In this document: piece after piece, positions 25,114-32,544 of the stretch
Numbering within the stretch: the first letter of the stretch is position 1
How the letters are laid out: each line of letters opens with the position of its first letter
Virus record (IMG/VR): IMGVR_UViG_3300034374_012521
Coordinates: 54,057 to 118,056 of that record
Reading direction: 5' to 3' (one strand)
DNA length: 64,000 bases
Origin: a virus
Notes under the pieces: model-generated
What the model was told of the DNA's origin: nothing
Seen by the model: only the letters and a program-made list of their open reading frames with translations
Database searches by the model: none
Translations under genes and position numbers: made by a program

Positions 25114-25566
25114 TTAGTTCAATAGAATTTTTACGTTCCCCATGTCATCTGTGTTCTTAATAAGTACAGGCCCAAGTTGAATATCAACTCCAACAGTTAC
25201 TTTTTGGTCCACTATAAGTTTTGCTAAACCTCTTATGATCGTTTCTATAAGAATTTTCGATCTTTCTTGTAATTCCATCTGATGTATTATAGCCAACTCT
25301 TCCAATAAAGATTCAACCTCGGGGGCTTCGTTTCGATTCTCCAATAGATGAAAAACCTCTTTCTCAATTTCATAGTACTTTTGACCCTCCAGAAATACAT
25401 TAGCACTTCCATCTTCCTCCCTCTCAATTACACCATTTAGACCAAGTACAGTGGAAAAAGAAATAAGTCCATCTTCTTCCCTAGCTACAAGTGATGGCGA
25501 ATCCTTTTCCAGAAAAACCTCAAGTGCTCCGTAGATTAAATCATTATGTCTTTGAGTAAATTCCAT
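25114..25566 (-). CDS. Hypothetical protein
   Basis: 150 residues, acidic, with a Glu-rich middle and a beta-strand-rich end (ThrValGlyValAspIleGlnLeuGlyPro). No family is recognised. It overlaps the nucleotidyltransferase gene at 25566 by one base and ends 4 nt before the ligase-like fusion, so the three are probably expressed together. Confidence 0.6.
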   Translation of the reverse strand: MEFTQRHNDLIYGALEVFLEKDSPSLVAREEDGLISFSTVLGLNGVIEREEDGSANVFLEGQKYYEIEKEVFHLLENRNEAPEVESLLEELAIIHQMELQERSKILIETIIRGLAKLIVDQKVTVGVDIQLGPVLIKNTDDMGNVKILLN

Positions 25567-26477
25567 TATTTGATCTCTGTGGGGATTTCAAATCCTCCGT
25601 TTATTAAGTACCTTTCTAGATCATCCCGGATCTCATCCTTCTTGTCTGCATGAACAAAGTTTGGTGAAGAAACTATTTTCCAAGCATCCTCAAAAGATTT
25701 AAGATCTTCCTTCCTAATTCCGCTACCAAACATCATCTCAACAAACTCATCTGGATCCCTAGTTACCAAAGTACTTTCACCTTTAACTGTTTTAGGGCTT
25801 TTGAGTCTTTTTGTAGCTCCTTTGAAGGACTTTCTATTTTTGAAAATACCGTCACTCAATCTTAGGGCATAAGAATAGAAATCTTCAAGTTCGCCATTCT
25901 CGTCCTTAGATATCACTTCCTTCAAAGCAGAAAGGATCGCTTGGAAAAGCCAGTTTCTGTGAGCTGATTTGTATTTACTTTCGTTCTTTCTGTAATCTGG
26001 GGAATAGAAAATAAACTTAGCCCAGTCCATATCAGAAATTGGAATTAGATCCAATTGAACTATACCATTTTCAGCATCACCCTCTATAGGCCAGCCAATT
26101 GAAAGAACGTTGATTCCCCTCATTAATTTCATATCGGGTACAAACCCAAGTTTGTTATGTAGTGTCTCTGAAAGGTTCTTATATAAAGCTCCAAGAACAT
26201 CATCCTCGGAAACACCTAATCTTTTCGAAAGAAACTTTTTATCTATCCCGAGGTCAATATCTCCAGATGTGTCGTTTTGATCTTTCTTCTTACCGATGCT
26301 ACCAATGATAAGGTATTCCTTGTCTACCTCACCACCACCAAGCAAAGGGAAAAGGATTTCTTTGATAGACTCCATAGTTTTTGGAACCTCACTCTCCTTT
26401 ATCCTTCTGGATTCTTTTATCGCCGCTCCGCCTTCAAATAACGAAACGTAATCCCCAAATTTTAGCACGTTTCTCAT
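25566..26477 (-). CDS. Pol-beta-superfamily nucleotidyltransferase with capsid-targeting-type N-terminus
   Basis: 303 residues. The N-terminus MRNVLKFGDYVSLFE followed by GG fits the head-targeting pattern (LFE as cleavage site). The catalytic core is visible: GlySer at 59-60, AspIleAsp at 73-75, and a third carboxylate in GlnLeuAspLeuIlePro (Asp143). This is the G-S...D-x-D...D arrangement of the pol-beta/MNT nucleotidyltransferase fold. Substrate unknown; it could transfer NMP to a protein, RNA or small molecule. It overlaps its upstream neighbour in ATGA style (26474-26477). Confidence 0.78.
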   Translation of the reverse strand: MRNVLKFGDYVSLFEGGAAIKESRRIKESEVPKTMESIKEILFPLLGGGEVDKEYLIIGSIGKKKDQNDTSGDIDLGIDKKFLSKRLGVSEDDVLGALYKNLSETLHNKLGFVPDMKLMRGINVLSIGWPIEGDAENGIVQLDLIPISDMDWAKFIFYSPDYRKNESKYKSAHRNWLFQAILSALKEVISKDENGELEDFYSYALRLSDGIFKNRKSFKGATKRLKSPKTVKGESTLVTRDPDEFVEMMFGSGIRKEDLKSFEDAWKIVSSPNFVHADKKDEIRDDLERYLINGGFEIPTEIK

Positions 26478-26962
26478 TTTTCTAAATCAAAATAGTCTGT
26501 GGCAGAAAAGACGTAATCCTTGTAAAGCTGTTGATCTCTTCCTTGTGGGTTGTTTATATCAAAGTCTTTACCAAAAGTCGACTTACCCTTTCGGATAGCA
26601 TCCCTATAGAAAGTCTCATATTCACCCCTTTTGTTTTTTCCAGAGGCTTTAATTGAATCTCCCCATCTGGATAACACCTGGTCTTTGTTTTTACTTAGAT
26701 CCTCAACATCCATGCTTGCTGCCTTACCAGAATCAAATAGATCAGCAATTCCCTGACCCAATTTTTGCAGTCCCTCTACAGCACCTCTTACAAGTCTCTG
26801 TAAAGCCCCGCCTTCATCATAAGTCATTTGATAGATTTTCTCAGCGCCGGTTTCTGCCTCTATGCTTCTCCTTTTCTGCTTAATCCACTCAGTAGCAGAA
26901 TATGGTTCTCTTCTTTCAACATTCTCGTTGAGAAAACTTTGAAAATCTTTTATGTTATCCAT
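26474..26962 (-). CDS. Hypothetical protein with capsid-targeting-type N-terminus
   Basis: 162 residues from the ATG at 26960-26962, chosen over an in-frame ATG 12 nt upstream because GAGGAAG, a good ribosome site, lies just before it. MDNIKDFQSFLNE followed by NVE is among the best copies of the recurring peptide (LNE cleavage site). The rest is helical and charged; no motif is recognised. A one-mismatch late-type element is 17 nt upstream. It is the first gene of the unit nucleotidyltransferase / 25114 / ligase-like fusion. Confidence 0.65.
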   Translation of the reverse strand: MDNIKDFQSFLNENVERREPYSATEWIKQKRRSIEAETGAEKIYQMTYDEGGALQRLVRGAVEGLQKLGQGIADLFDSGKAASMDVEDLSKNKDQVLSRWGDSIKASGKNKRGEYETFYRDAIRKGKSTFGKDFDINNPQGRDQQLYKDYVFSATDYFDLEK

Positions 26963-26979
26963 TATCTTCCTCATTTATC

Positions 26980-26988
26980 CTATATATC
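26980..26988 (-). promoter_or_regulatory. Variant late-promoter-like element (GATATATAG)
   Basis: One mismatch from GATATATAA, ending 17 nt before the ATG at 26962. It would drive the run of genes from 26962 toward 23196. Confidence 0.4.
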
Positions 26989-26998
26989 GGACAAATGA

Positions 26999-28522
26999 TT
27001 AGAGATTAACATTAAAGATCTTGTACTTGAACTTTTCGTTCTTGTAGATCTCGATCCTTGCTTCGCTGTGTTTGAGGAGGTAATTCTTATATCTTGGGGA
27101 AGAAAAATCGTCAACAAAGTCAATCACATTAACCTTGTCCTTTCCATCCATTTTTCTCATTCCCCTACCAAGACTCTGCTTAATCAGGACCTCGCTCTTA
27201 TAAGATTCAACTAAGAAAATGTTGTGAAGGTTGTTGATTGAGATACCGGTAGAGAAAGTACCGTATGTTGCAACCAGGATTTTATTCTCGCCATTGGCCA
27301 TCCTAGATTTATATTCCTCCCTGAGGGATTCGTCGGTATCACCATCAACATAAAAGACCTCTTTATCGTTGGTTATCTCTCTGAGCATATTCCAGATTTG
27401 CTTACCGTATTCGTCTTTTACGGATTGGAATAGCACTAAGGAATTCTTAGATGTTTTAGATATGAATTCAACGACATAGTTAAGCCTCTTCTCACTTTCT
27501 ATTACAAGCTTTCTTTCAAGGTTATAAAGTTCATTGCCCTCAAGATTTTGTGAATTAGCTTTTAAATCTGCTAGCTTTCCCTTAATCTCATCATCCAGCC
27601 AATTCATCCGTACTACCTTGATGTGAACTGGTGTTGCATGTTTATTTTTGAAAAGGAAATCTGGGGAAATTTCAACGACAACAGGGCCCAAGAATTGCTG
27701 TATGGTTAAATGGTCAGCTGATCCCCTTTTAGTAAGAGTCCCAGTTAAACCAAATCTCCACTTACTGTGCATACATTTAGCAACAATCTTCTTAATCGAC
27801 ATTGAGTTGGTGTGATGAGCCTCGTCAACAAAAACTGCATCAATCTCCTCAAAGAAATCTTCGTCTTTCTTAACCAATGATTGGAAAGTACCTATAATAA
27901 GGTCACACCCATCTCTAAGTTTACTACCCCCTCCGATTTGTTGAATTCTTACCCCCAGTTCACCAATACCATAGTCTATAAAGTCATCATTTCCTTGGAA
28001 GACTAGGTTAGTGTTTGGTACAATCATTAAGAACTTTCTAATAAGTCCCCTCTGCTTAAGAAAAGCAAAAATCATGAAAGATATAAGGGTCTTACCAGAA
28101 GATGTAGCAATCTCAGATACCGAATATCTGTATTTTACAATTTTCCATGCAGCTTCAACCTGATAATCACGCGGGGTAATTTCTTTGTCGTCAAAAAATC
28201 CATCCACCCATTCCTGGAATTCCTCCAGAGTTAAGTCACTGAGTATTATCTTATCAAGGCCCTCAATGTCAATTTCTATATTAAACTCTTTTCCTATTTC
28301 TAGGACCTCCCTCCAGAGACCAATAGGAACCTTCCAAAAGGCACCTTTCTTTTCTATAAAGCAAATATTACCGTCCCAGATCTTCTTCTTAACCAATGGG
28401 TGAAAATACCAGTTGTGTATTTTCTTGGTTAGAGAGATCTCAATTTGCCTTTTTTCTATCTCATCATTAGATTGAGCAAGTATTAGCCATTGTTGATCTT
28501 CGGATACATTAAACTTAATCAT
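26999..28522 (-). CDS. uvsW: UvsW-like SF2 DNA/RNA helicase
   Basis: 507 residues, close to T4 UvsW (503). The N-terminal DNA-binding region (1-115) precedes a superfamily 2 helicase core: Walker A AlaThrSerSerGlyLysThr at 139-145, AspGluAlaHis at 233-236, LeuThrGlyThrLeu (motif III), and SerLeuGlyArgGlyMetArg (motif VI). T4 UvsW unwinds branched DNA and R-loops, driving the switch from origin to recombination-dependent replication. The uvsY-like gene is 9 nt upstream, the same neighbour order as in T4. Confidence 0.93.
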   Translation of the reverse strand: MIKFNVSEDQQWLILAQSNDEIEKRQIEISLTKKIHNWYFHPLVKKKIWDGNICFIEKKGAFWKVPIGLWREVLEIGKEFNIEIDIEGLDKIILSDLTLEEFQEWVDGFFDDKEITPRDYQVEAAWKIVKYRYSVSEIATSSGKTLISFMIFAFLKQRGLIRKFLMIVPNTNLVFQGNDDFIDYGIGELGVRIQQIGGGSKLRDGCDLIIGTFQSLVKKDEDFFEEIDAVFVDEAHHTNSMSIKKIVAKCMHSKWRFGLTGTLTKRGSADHLTIQQFLGPVVVEISPDFLFKNKHATPVHIKVVRMNWLDDEIKGKLADLKANSQNLEGNELYNLERKLVIESEKRLNYVVEFISKTSKNSLVLFQSVKDEYGKQIWNMLREITNDKEVFYVDGDTDESLREEYKSRMANGENKILVATYGTFSTGISINNLHNIFLVESYKSEVLIKQSLGRGMRKMDGKDKVNVIDFVDDFSSPRYKNYLLKHSEARIEIYKNEKFKYKIFNVNL

Positions 28523-28531
28523 CCACCTATT

Positions 28532-28978
28532 TTATTTTATCGTGCTCGCCCTCAAATATTCTTCAAGCGCAATCCTAGATTTTATACCATAGAGCATATG
28601 ATCAACAGTCTGAATTGTTTGGTCGATGAATTTGCGGTGTCCCTCAACTAGCTGTATTTTTTCCACAACGTCTGCAACATCTCCCTCTATAAGTAATTTG
28701 GTCTCGTTTGATCCGTATCTCACATCACTGTTTACAGTATAATCTCTTAGTTTTGAAGCCCTCAACTTTCTTTCCTTTGTAGCAAGTTTGCTGACAATCT
28801 GAGCTAGTTTGTAGCTATATTCTAACAGTATTTGTCTATTAGAAAAAAGCTCTACCTGTGCTTCAGCAACGGTCCTAATGCTTTTTAAGCTCAGTGATAT
28901 TACTTGGATTTTTTCTTTCCATTCAGCTCTTTCACTTTCAAAAAGCTTACCGTAATCAGTTTTTTGTTGCTCTGACAT
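28532..28978 (-). CDS. uvsY: UvsY-like recombination mediator
   Basis: 148 residues, almost all helical. The pattern LeuLeuGluTyrSerTyrLysLeuAla...LysGluArgLysLeuArg...LysLeuArgAspTyr, then TyrGlySerAsnGluThrLys and a closing HisMetLeuTyrGlyIleLysSerArg, resembles T4 UvsY (137 residues): a Tyr-Ser/Lys helix, a Ser-Glu-Met/Thr-Lys turn and an ending around IleLysSerArg. UvsY loads the UvsX recombinase onto gp32-coated DNA. It lies between UvsW and the primase, consistent with T4 gene order. The call is by pattern and position; similarity is modest. Confidence 0.65.
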   Translation of the reverse strand: MSEQQKTDYGKLFESERAEWKEKIQVISLSLKSIRTVAEAQVELFSNRQILLEYSYKLAQIVSKLATKERKLRASKLRDYTVNSDVRYGSNETKLLIEGDVADVVEKIQLVEGHRKFIDQTIQTVDHMLYGIKSRIALEEYLRASTIK

Positions 28979-28979
28979 A

Positions 28980-29198
28980 TTAGAATAATTCGTTGCCTTT
29001 GTTTTTAGTCTTTTTACCTAGCTTTATTTCCTTTACCGAGGATTTCTTAAGTCTTGGGGTTCCTATATCAATATTAGAGGCTTCTACCTTAATATCTTCC
29101 TCATTAAATCTATCAAGAAAAGATACTGGAAATTTTACGTCTCCCTCTTCTGAATTTAAGCTCTCCTCCCATTCATGGGTTTGGTCTATAGTTGGCAT
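28980..29198 (-). CDS. Hypothetical small protein
   Basis: 72 residues from MetProThrIleAspGln (ATG at 29196-29198). Starts at 29207 or 29228 are also possible but would overlap the primase stop. It is acidic in the middle and Lys-rich at the end (KLGKKTKNKGNELF). No family is recognised. It sits between the primase and the uvsY-like gene in the replication-recombination block, with a one-base gap to the latter. Confidence 0.5.
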   Translation of the reverse strand: MPTIDQTHEWEESLNSEEGDVKFPVSFLDRFNEEDIKVEASNIDIGTPRLKKSSVKEIKLGKKTKNKGNELF

Positions 29199-29199
29199 C

Positions 29200-30261
29200 T
29201 CAAGCATATATGAAATCGGATAAATCAAGTATTTCCTCCGTAAAGTAGTTATCCAATCTCCTTATTTTTATTCTCTTCGCTCGAAGAAAATTTACAAGGT
29301 CATTTAAGTCCCATTTCTTATTTATCGGAAGTTCGTGATCCACCAAAAACTTCTTCCAATTGAACACCCTTTTACCTGCAGATAGAAGTTCAGAATGTTT
29401 TTGTCTTCCTGCATTATCCCAGTCATACCAGTATTGTACATTTTCAACATCAAACGGAAATTTGTTTTCTATAGAACAAAGTGCAACCGAATTTTTCCAG
29501 AGCCATGAATCCATTGGACCCTCGAAGATTGTGATGGTTCGGTCAAAAGAAATCCGCCCCACATTAAAAACAAATGATACTGGATCTATCTTTTTTGCCT
29601 CTTCTATCAAATTTTGATCGTCCGTCTTAAGAAGCTTTTCCCATATTCCACTTAGTTTATATGTGTAATATTTGGAACCATATGTGGAATCCATATTTCT
29701 AAATTGCAAACCCAATATCTCATTATCCTTAGATAGATTGAAGAGATATAGTTTACCAGTTTCAGGATCCCAGGCAAACTTGTCATCGGATTGCTGGTTT
29801 CTACGTATCAAATAGTTTTCCATCTTAGAGCCCTTAACCTCCTGGAGTCCCATTTCTTGCATGAATCTTTCCCTTGGAATAACTACGGATTTGAAATCAG
29901 TATCGAAAAACAAAGAAATATCTACGTCGCCATAAGTGGTTTGTCTCTTTTCCTTACCCTTCTTGATCAGGTCAATTATATCCCTTTTTTCATCTCCATC
30001 AAGTTTTGATACAACCTGAAAATCACGAAACATAGAGAAAGCATCCTTGTAAATCCCACAACCACCATTATAGCATTTATAGGTGAGGGTATCAACGTAG
30101 AAATTTCCCCTCTTCTTTCTTGGATTTGAAGAATCCCCACAATATGGACAAGAAATATTTAATCTATTACCAGCCTCATATATCTTTTGTTTGCCAGCAT
30201 TTCCAGCAAACTCTTTTCTTAAAATGTCATCTAAAAGTTCCCTAATTCTACCCAAATCCAT
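29200..30261 (-). CDS. 61: DNA primase (DnaG-type, T4 gp61-like)
   Basis: 353 residues. An N-terminal zinc-binding domain with CysProTyrCys (38/41) and CysTyrAsnGlyGlyCys (63/68) precedes a TOPRIM-type catalytic domain with PheGluGlyProMetAspSer (Glu247, Asp251) and TyrAspTrpAspAsnAlaGly (Asp280, Asp282). It lays down RNA primers for lagging-strand synthesis with the gp41-type helicase, which is not seen in this window. It lies between gp32 and the uvsY/uvsW pair. Confidence 0.85.
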   Translation of the reverse strand: MDLGRIRELLDDILRKEFAGNAGKQKIYEAGNRLNISCPYCGDSSNPRKKRGNFYVDTLTYKCYNGGCGIYKDAFSMFRDFQVVSKLDGDEKRDIIDLIKKGKEKRQTTYGDVDISLFFDTDFKSVVIPRERFMQEMGLQEVKGSKMENYLIRRNQQSDDKFAWDPETGKLYLFNLSKDNEILGLQFRNMDSTYGSKYYTYKLSGIWEKLLKTDDQNLIEEAKKIDPVSFVFNVGRISFDRTITIFEGPMDSWLWKNSVALCSIENKFPFDVENVQYWYDWDNAGRQKHSELLSAGKRVFNWKKFLVDHELPINKKWDLNDLVNFLRAKRIKIRRLDNYFTEEILDLSDFIYA

Positions 30262-30284
30262 ATTAATCCTAGTTTACAGTTAAA

Positions 30285-30321
30285 AAAGAAAGGGGGCAGC
30301 AATTCTCATTGCCAAGCCCCC
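30285..30321 (-). terminator. Rho-independent terminator after gp32
   Basis: On the minus strand, GGGGGC and GCCCCC enclose a second inner stem (GCAAT/ATTGC), followed by CTTTCTTTTTTA. It lies immediately downstream of the gp32 gene, isolating that highly expressed transcript from the primase gene. Confidence 0.82.
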
Positions 30322-30334
30322 ATTCAAGATAGAT

Positions 30335-31288
30335 TTAGAGATCTGCGTATAGGTCGTCTAGGGACGATGAAGTTTCTGGTGCTGAAGGTTGGCTGATGCC
30401 CTTATCCTCTTTTGCAGGTTCGGATCCTACCTTTGTTGAAGAAGCTTCATTATAGAAATCGTTCGTTGAACTAGAAGATGAAGTTGTAGTAGAAGATTGG
30501 TTTACACCTCCTAAAACCTCATTAACTAATCTTCCGTCAGGAACTGAATTCTTAATAACATTCATCACACGGTCGGTAGTATTTTGATCCCAATCCTTGT
30601 ATTCAAATTGTGTGAGGTTATCAGGACCTGTTTTAAGGTATTCCATGATTGCATTCATGTCATCCTGATTCTTAGCCATCTTCTTGCCGTTGATCTCGAT
30701 AGCGGTTCTATCACCAACGAATGAGCAAAGATCGTAGTTGTTCCACTCACCAACTTTTCTTGTATGTACTGAGAAAAGTTTACCTTCAAAAAGATCGTAA
30801 GGGTTGCAAGAATCTCCATATTCAGGCTTGAGCTGTGCTTCGAGCATATCGTTTAGCTTACGTCCAAATTTGAAGATCATAATTTTTCCCTCAAGCTCAG
30901 GATTGTGTTTATCCTGTACGATTTGAATGAGTGAGTAGTAGTCTTCCTTTCTAGAAAAACTTCTTGATAATTCTTGGTCTGCTGCTGAATGTGAATTTTT
31001 CAGCTTCCAGAACATGTCCTTAAGTACTGATTTTTTTCCTACCGTTGACGGACAGTCAACTGGAAATCCATCACCTGTTGTTGGATCGTTTAGATAAACG
31101 TAGTACTTGTGGATTTTTGATTTCGTCGGATCGACGTGGTTAGGAAGAAAACGGATCAGCGATTTGTAAACTCCATCCTTTCCGTTTTCCGGATATGGTT
31201 TGTAAAATTCTGTTCCTTCTGAATTCTCCTTTTTTGCTTTCGTTACGAATGCTTCCGCATCCAAATTGAAAATGTCTAAATTACTCAT
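30335..31288 (-). CDS. 32: Single-stranded DNA-binding protein, T4 gp32-like
   Basis: 317 residues. The core begins after an N-terminal helix (NLDIFNLDAEAFVTKAKKE) that plays the cooperative-binding role. Family segments visible include TyrLysSerLeuIleArgPheLeuPro, LysTyrTyrValTyrLeuAsnAspPro, AspMetPheTrpLysLeuLysAsnSer, and TyrSerLeuIleGlnIleValGlnAspLysHisAsnPro. The Ser/Thr- and acid-rich C-terminal tail (from about 250) recruits other replication proteins. The T4 zinc-binding residues (His plus three Cys after the first OB strand) are not all present: one His and one Cys remain near residues 61-80. It coats ssDNA during replication and recombination. Confidence 0.92.
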   Translation of the reverse strand: MSNLDIFNLDAEAFVTKAKKENSEGTEFYKPYPENGKDGVYKSLIRFLPNHVDPTKSKIHKYYVYLNDPTTGDGFPVDCPSTVGKKSVLKDMFWKLKNSHSAADQELSRSFSRKEDYYSLIQIVQDKHNPELEGKIMIFKFGRKLNDMLEAQLKPEYGDSCNPYDLFEGKLFSVHTRKVGEWNNYDLCSFVGDRTAIEINGKKMAKNQDDMNAIMEYLKTGPDNLTQFEYKDWDQNTTDRVMNVIKNSVPDGRLVNEVLGGVNQSSTTTSSSSSTNDFYNEASSTKVGSEPAKEDKGISQPSAPETSSSLDDLYADL

Positions 31289-31329
31289 GATTTTCTCTTA
31301 ATTATTTTTTAAAATCCTTTATTTAATCT

Positions 31330-32112
31330 CTAAGTGTCCCAAATGTTTCCCCTAGACATTATATATCCAAAACTTTTTTCATCTATTTCGTTTTCTGATA
31401 CTTCGGTCTCCCAAACATTCTTACCTCGGAGTGAAACTTTGACAAACGGCCTAGATAAACCAAATTCAGAACTTTCTATGTGATATCTTAGTAAAGTTTC
31501 AGGGTGGAAGTAAATATCGGATAGAATATACTCCTCCAGATAGTCGAACATTTTGCAGTAATGCTCCATTGCATCTCTACCTCCCCAAGCCAATATATCA
31601 TTTACCCCACCTTTCCAATCAAACCCAGGAGGAACATTGATCTTATCCAAGTCCTGTCCTAAATTCAATTCATTGTGAATCTTAATATCCATTCTTCCCT
31701 TGATGACGCAATCGTACTTTTGACCTACCTGGATTTCATATTCTTCCATCAAGGAGTAAGCTTGTCTAATTTTATACCACATCAAAAAAACAGACACTGG
31801 ATTGATCTCACCAGTCTGTGGACCAAACCCCTCATAAGACCAAGCCCTGTCAATAAACTTTCTAATCGCATCAGAACCAAAATCGTCGGTCTTCAAGTGC
31901 TTGGGTGAATACATCTTTATAAGATCGTCAATGGTTAAGGAGTCCACTAGATCTTTAGTTTCAGCATGTAGAGATTGGTTGATTTCACCCGAGGGATTCC
32001 AAGTTGATATGAAAACATCAGTATCATACTTATCTAAAATTTCTGACTTGATAAACGGGAAGGAATCCTGAGCTTCCCTTATTTGACCAGGAAGTAGCAA
32101 GGCAACCCTCAT
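31330..32112 (-). CDS. Glycosyltransferase-like protein (GQxR / DVFxxTW family)
   Basis: 260 residues. It begins MetArgValAlaLeuLeuLeuProGlyGlnIleArg and has AspThrAspValPheIleSerThrTrp near residue 30. This combination is found in glycosyltransferase-like proteins of polysaccharide loci and large viruses. A Rossmann-like alpha/beta arrangement is plausible; LysTyrAspCysValIleLysGlyArgMetAspIle resembles the nucleotide/metal-binding strand. No verified catalytic residue can be named. It overlaps the GDPD-like gene by 4 nt and is last in the RuBisCO-like operon, so I infer a role in attaching or finishing the sugar made there. Confidence 0.5.
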   Translation of the reverse strand: MRVALLLPGQIREAQDSFPFIKSEILDKYDTDVFISTWNPSGEINQSLHAETKDLVDSLTIDDLIKMYSPKHLKTDDFGSDAIRKFIDRAWSYEGFGPQTGEINPVSVFLMWYKIRQAYSLMEEYEIQVGQKYDCVIKGRMDIKIHNELNLGQDLDKINVPPGFDWKGGVNDILAWGGRDAMEHYCKMFDYLEEYILSDIYFHPETLLRYHIESSEFGLSRPFVKVSLRGKNVWETEVSENEIDEKSFGYIMSRGNIWDT

Positions 32113-32543
32113 GAATAATTCACAATATAATCAGAACATACACCACAACAACTATCAACTTTCTCCTCGTACATCTCAGGTAAAACCGCAATGCTTTTGC
32201 TAATTGGTTGCATCCCAGGAAAAGCCCAAATGAAAGATTTAGAGGTAAGGGTTACCTTGTCGTTTTCGTGCCAAAAAACATTGAGATCTCCATATTCCTT
32301 CAGATAAACCATAGCTGATATGTTTTTACAATGTATCCATAACTTATCCCCTCTTTCTAAAAGCCAAGCAAGATGTATTTTGGTTTCTGGAGAATCGTGT
32401 CCCAAATAGATTGATGCTCCGGAGATCCAAACGTCGATCTCCACATCATACCCCAGATCAAGAGCTTCCTGTATATAGTCAATCGTATTTTCTCTATCCG
32501 GATTTGGACCTTTTAAATTACCTCTATGTGATATTAGCTTCAT
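32109..32543 (-). CDS. Short GDPD-like phosphodiesterase
   Basis: 144 residues. The signature of glycerophosphodiester phosphodiesterases is present: HisArgGlyAsn at 6-9, ArgGluAsnThr at 17-20, ValGluIleAspVal at 34-38, and LeuGlyHisAsp at 47-50. These give the catalytic His, the Glu-x-Asp metal pair and the second His-Asp. At about 60% of the usual 240-residue length it is probably a minimal barrel. It might cleave a phosphodiester on a glycan, lipid or nucleotide-sugar. It starts 2 nt after the RuBisCO-like gene and overlaps the glycosyltransferase-like gene by 4 nt. Confidence 0.68.
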   Translation of the reverse strand: MKLISHRGNLKGPNPDRENTIDYIQEALDLGYDVEIDVWISGASIYLGHDSPETKIHLAWLLERGDKLWIHCKNISAMVYLKEYGDLNVFWHENDKVTLTSKSFIWAFPGMQPISKSIAVLPEMYEEKVDSCCGVCSDYIVNYS

Positions 32544-32544
32544 A

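Noticed and set aside
31359-31367. GATATATAA copy inside the glycosyltransferase-like gene
   Set aside because: It is within coding sequence, about 70 nt from the gp32 start, with no positional support; it could still act on gp32 but I did not list it.
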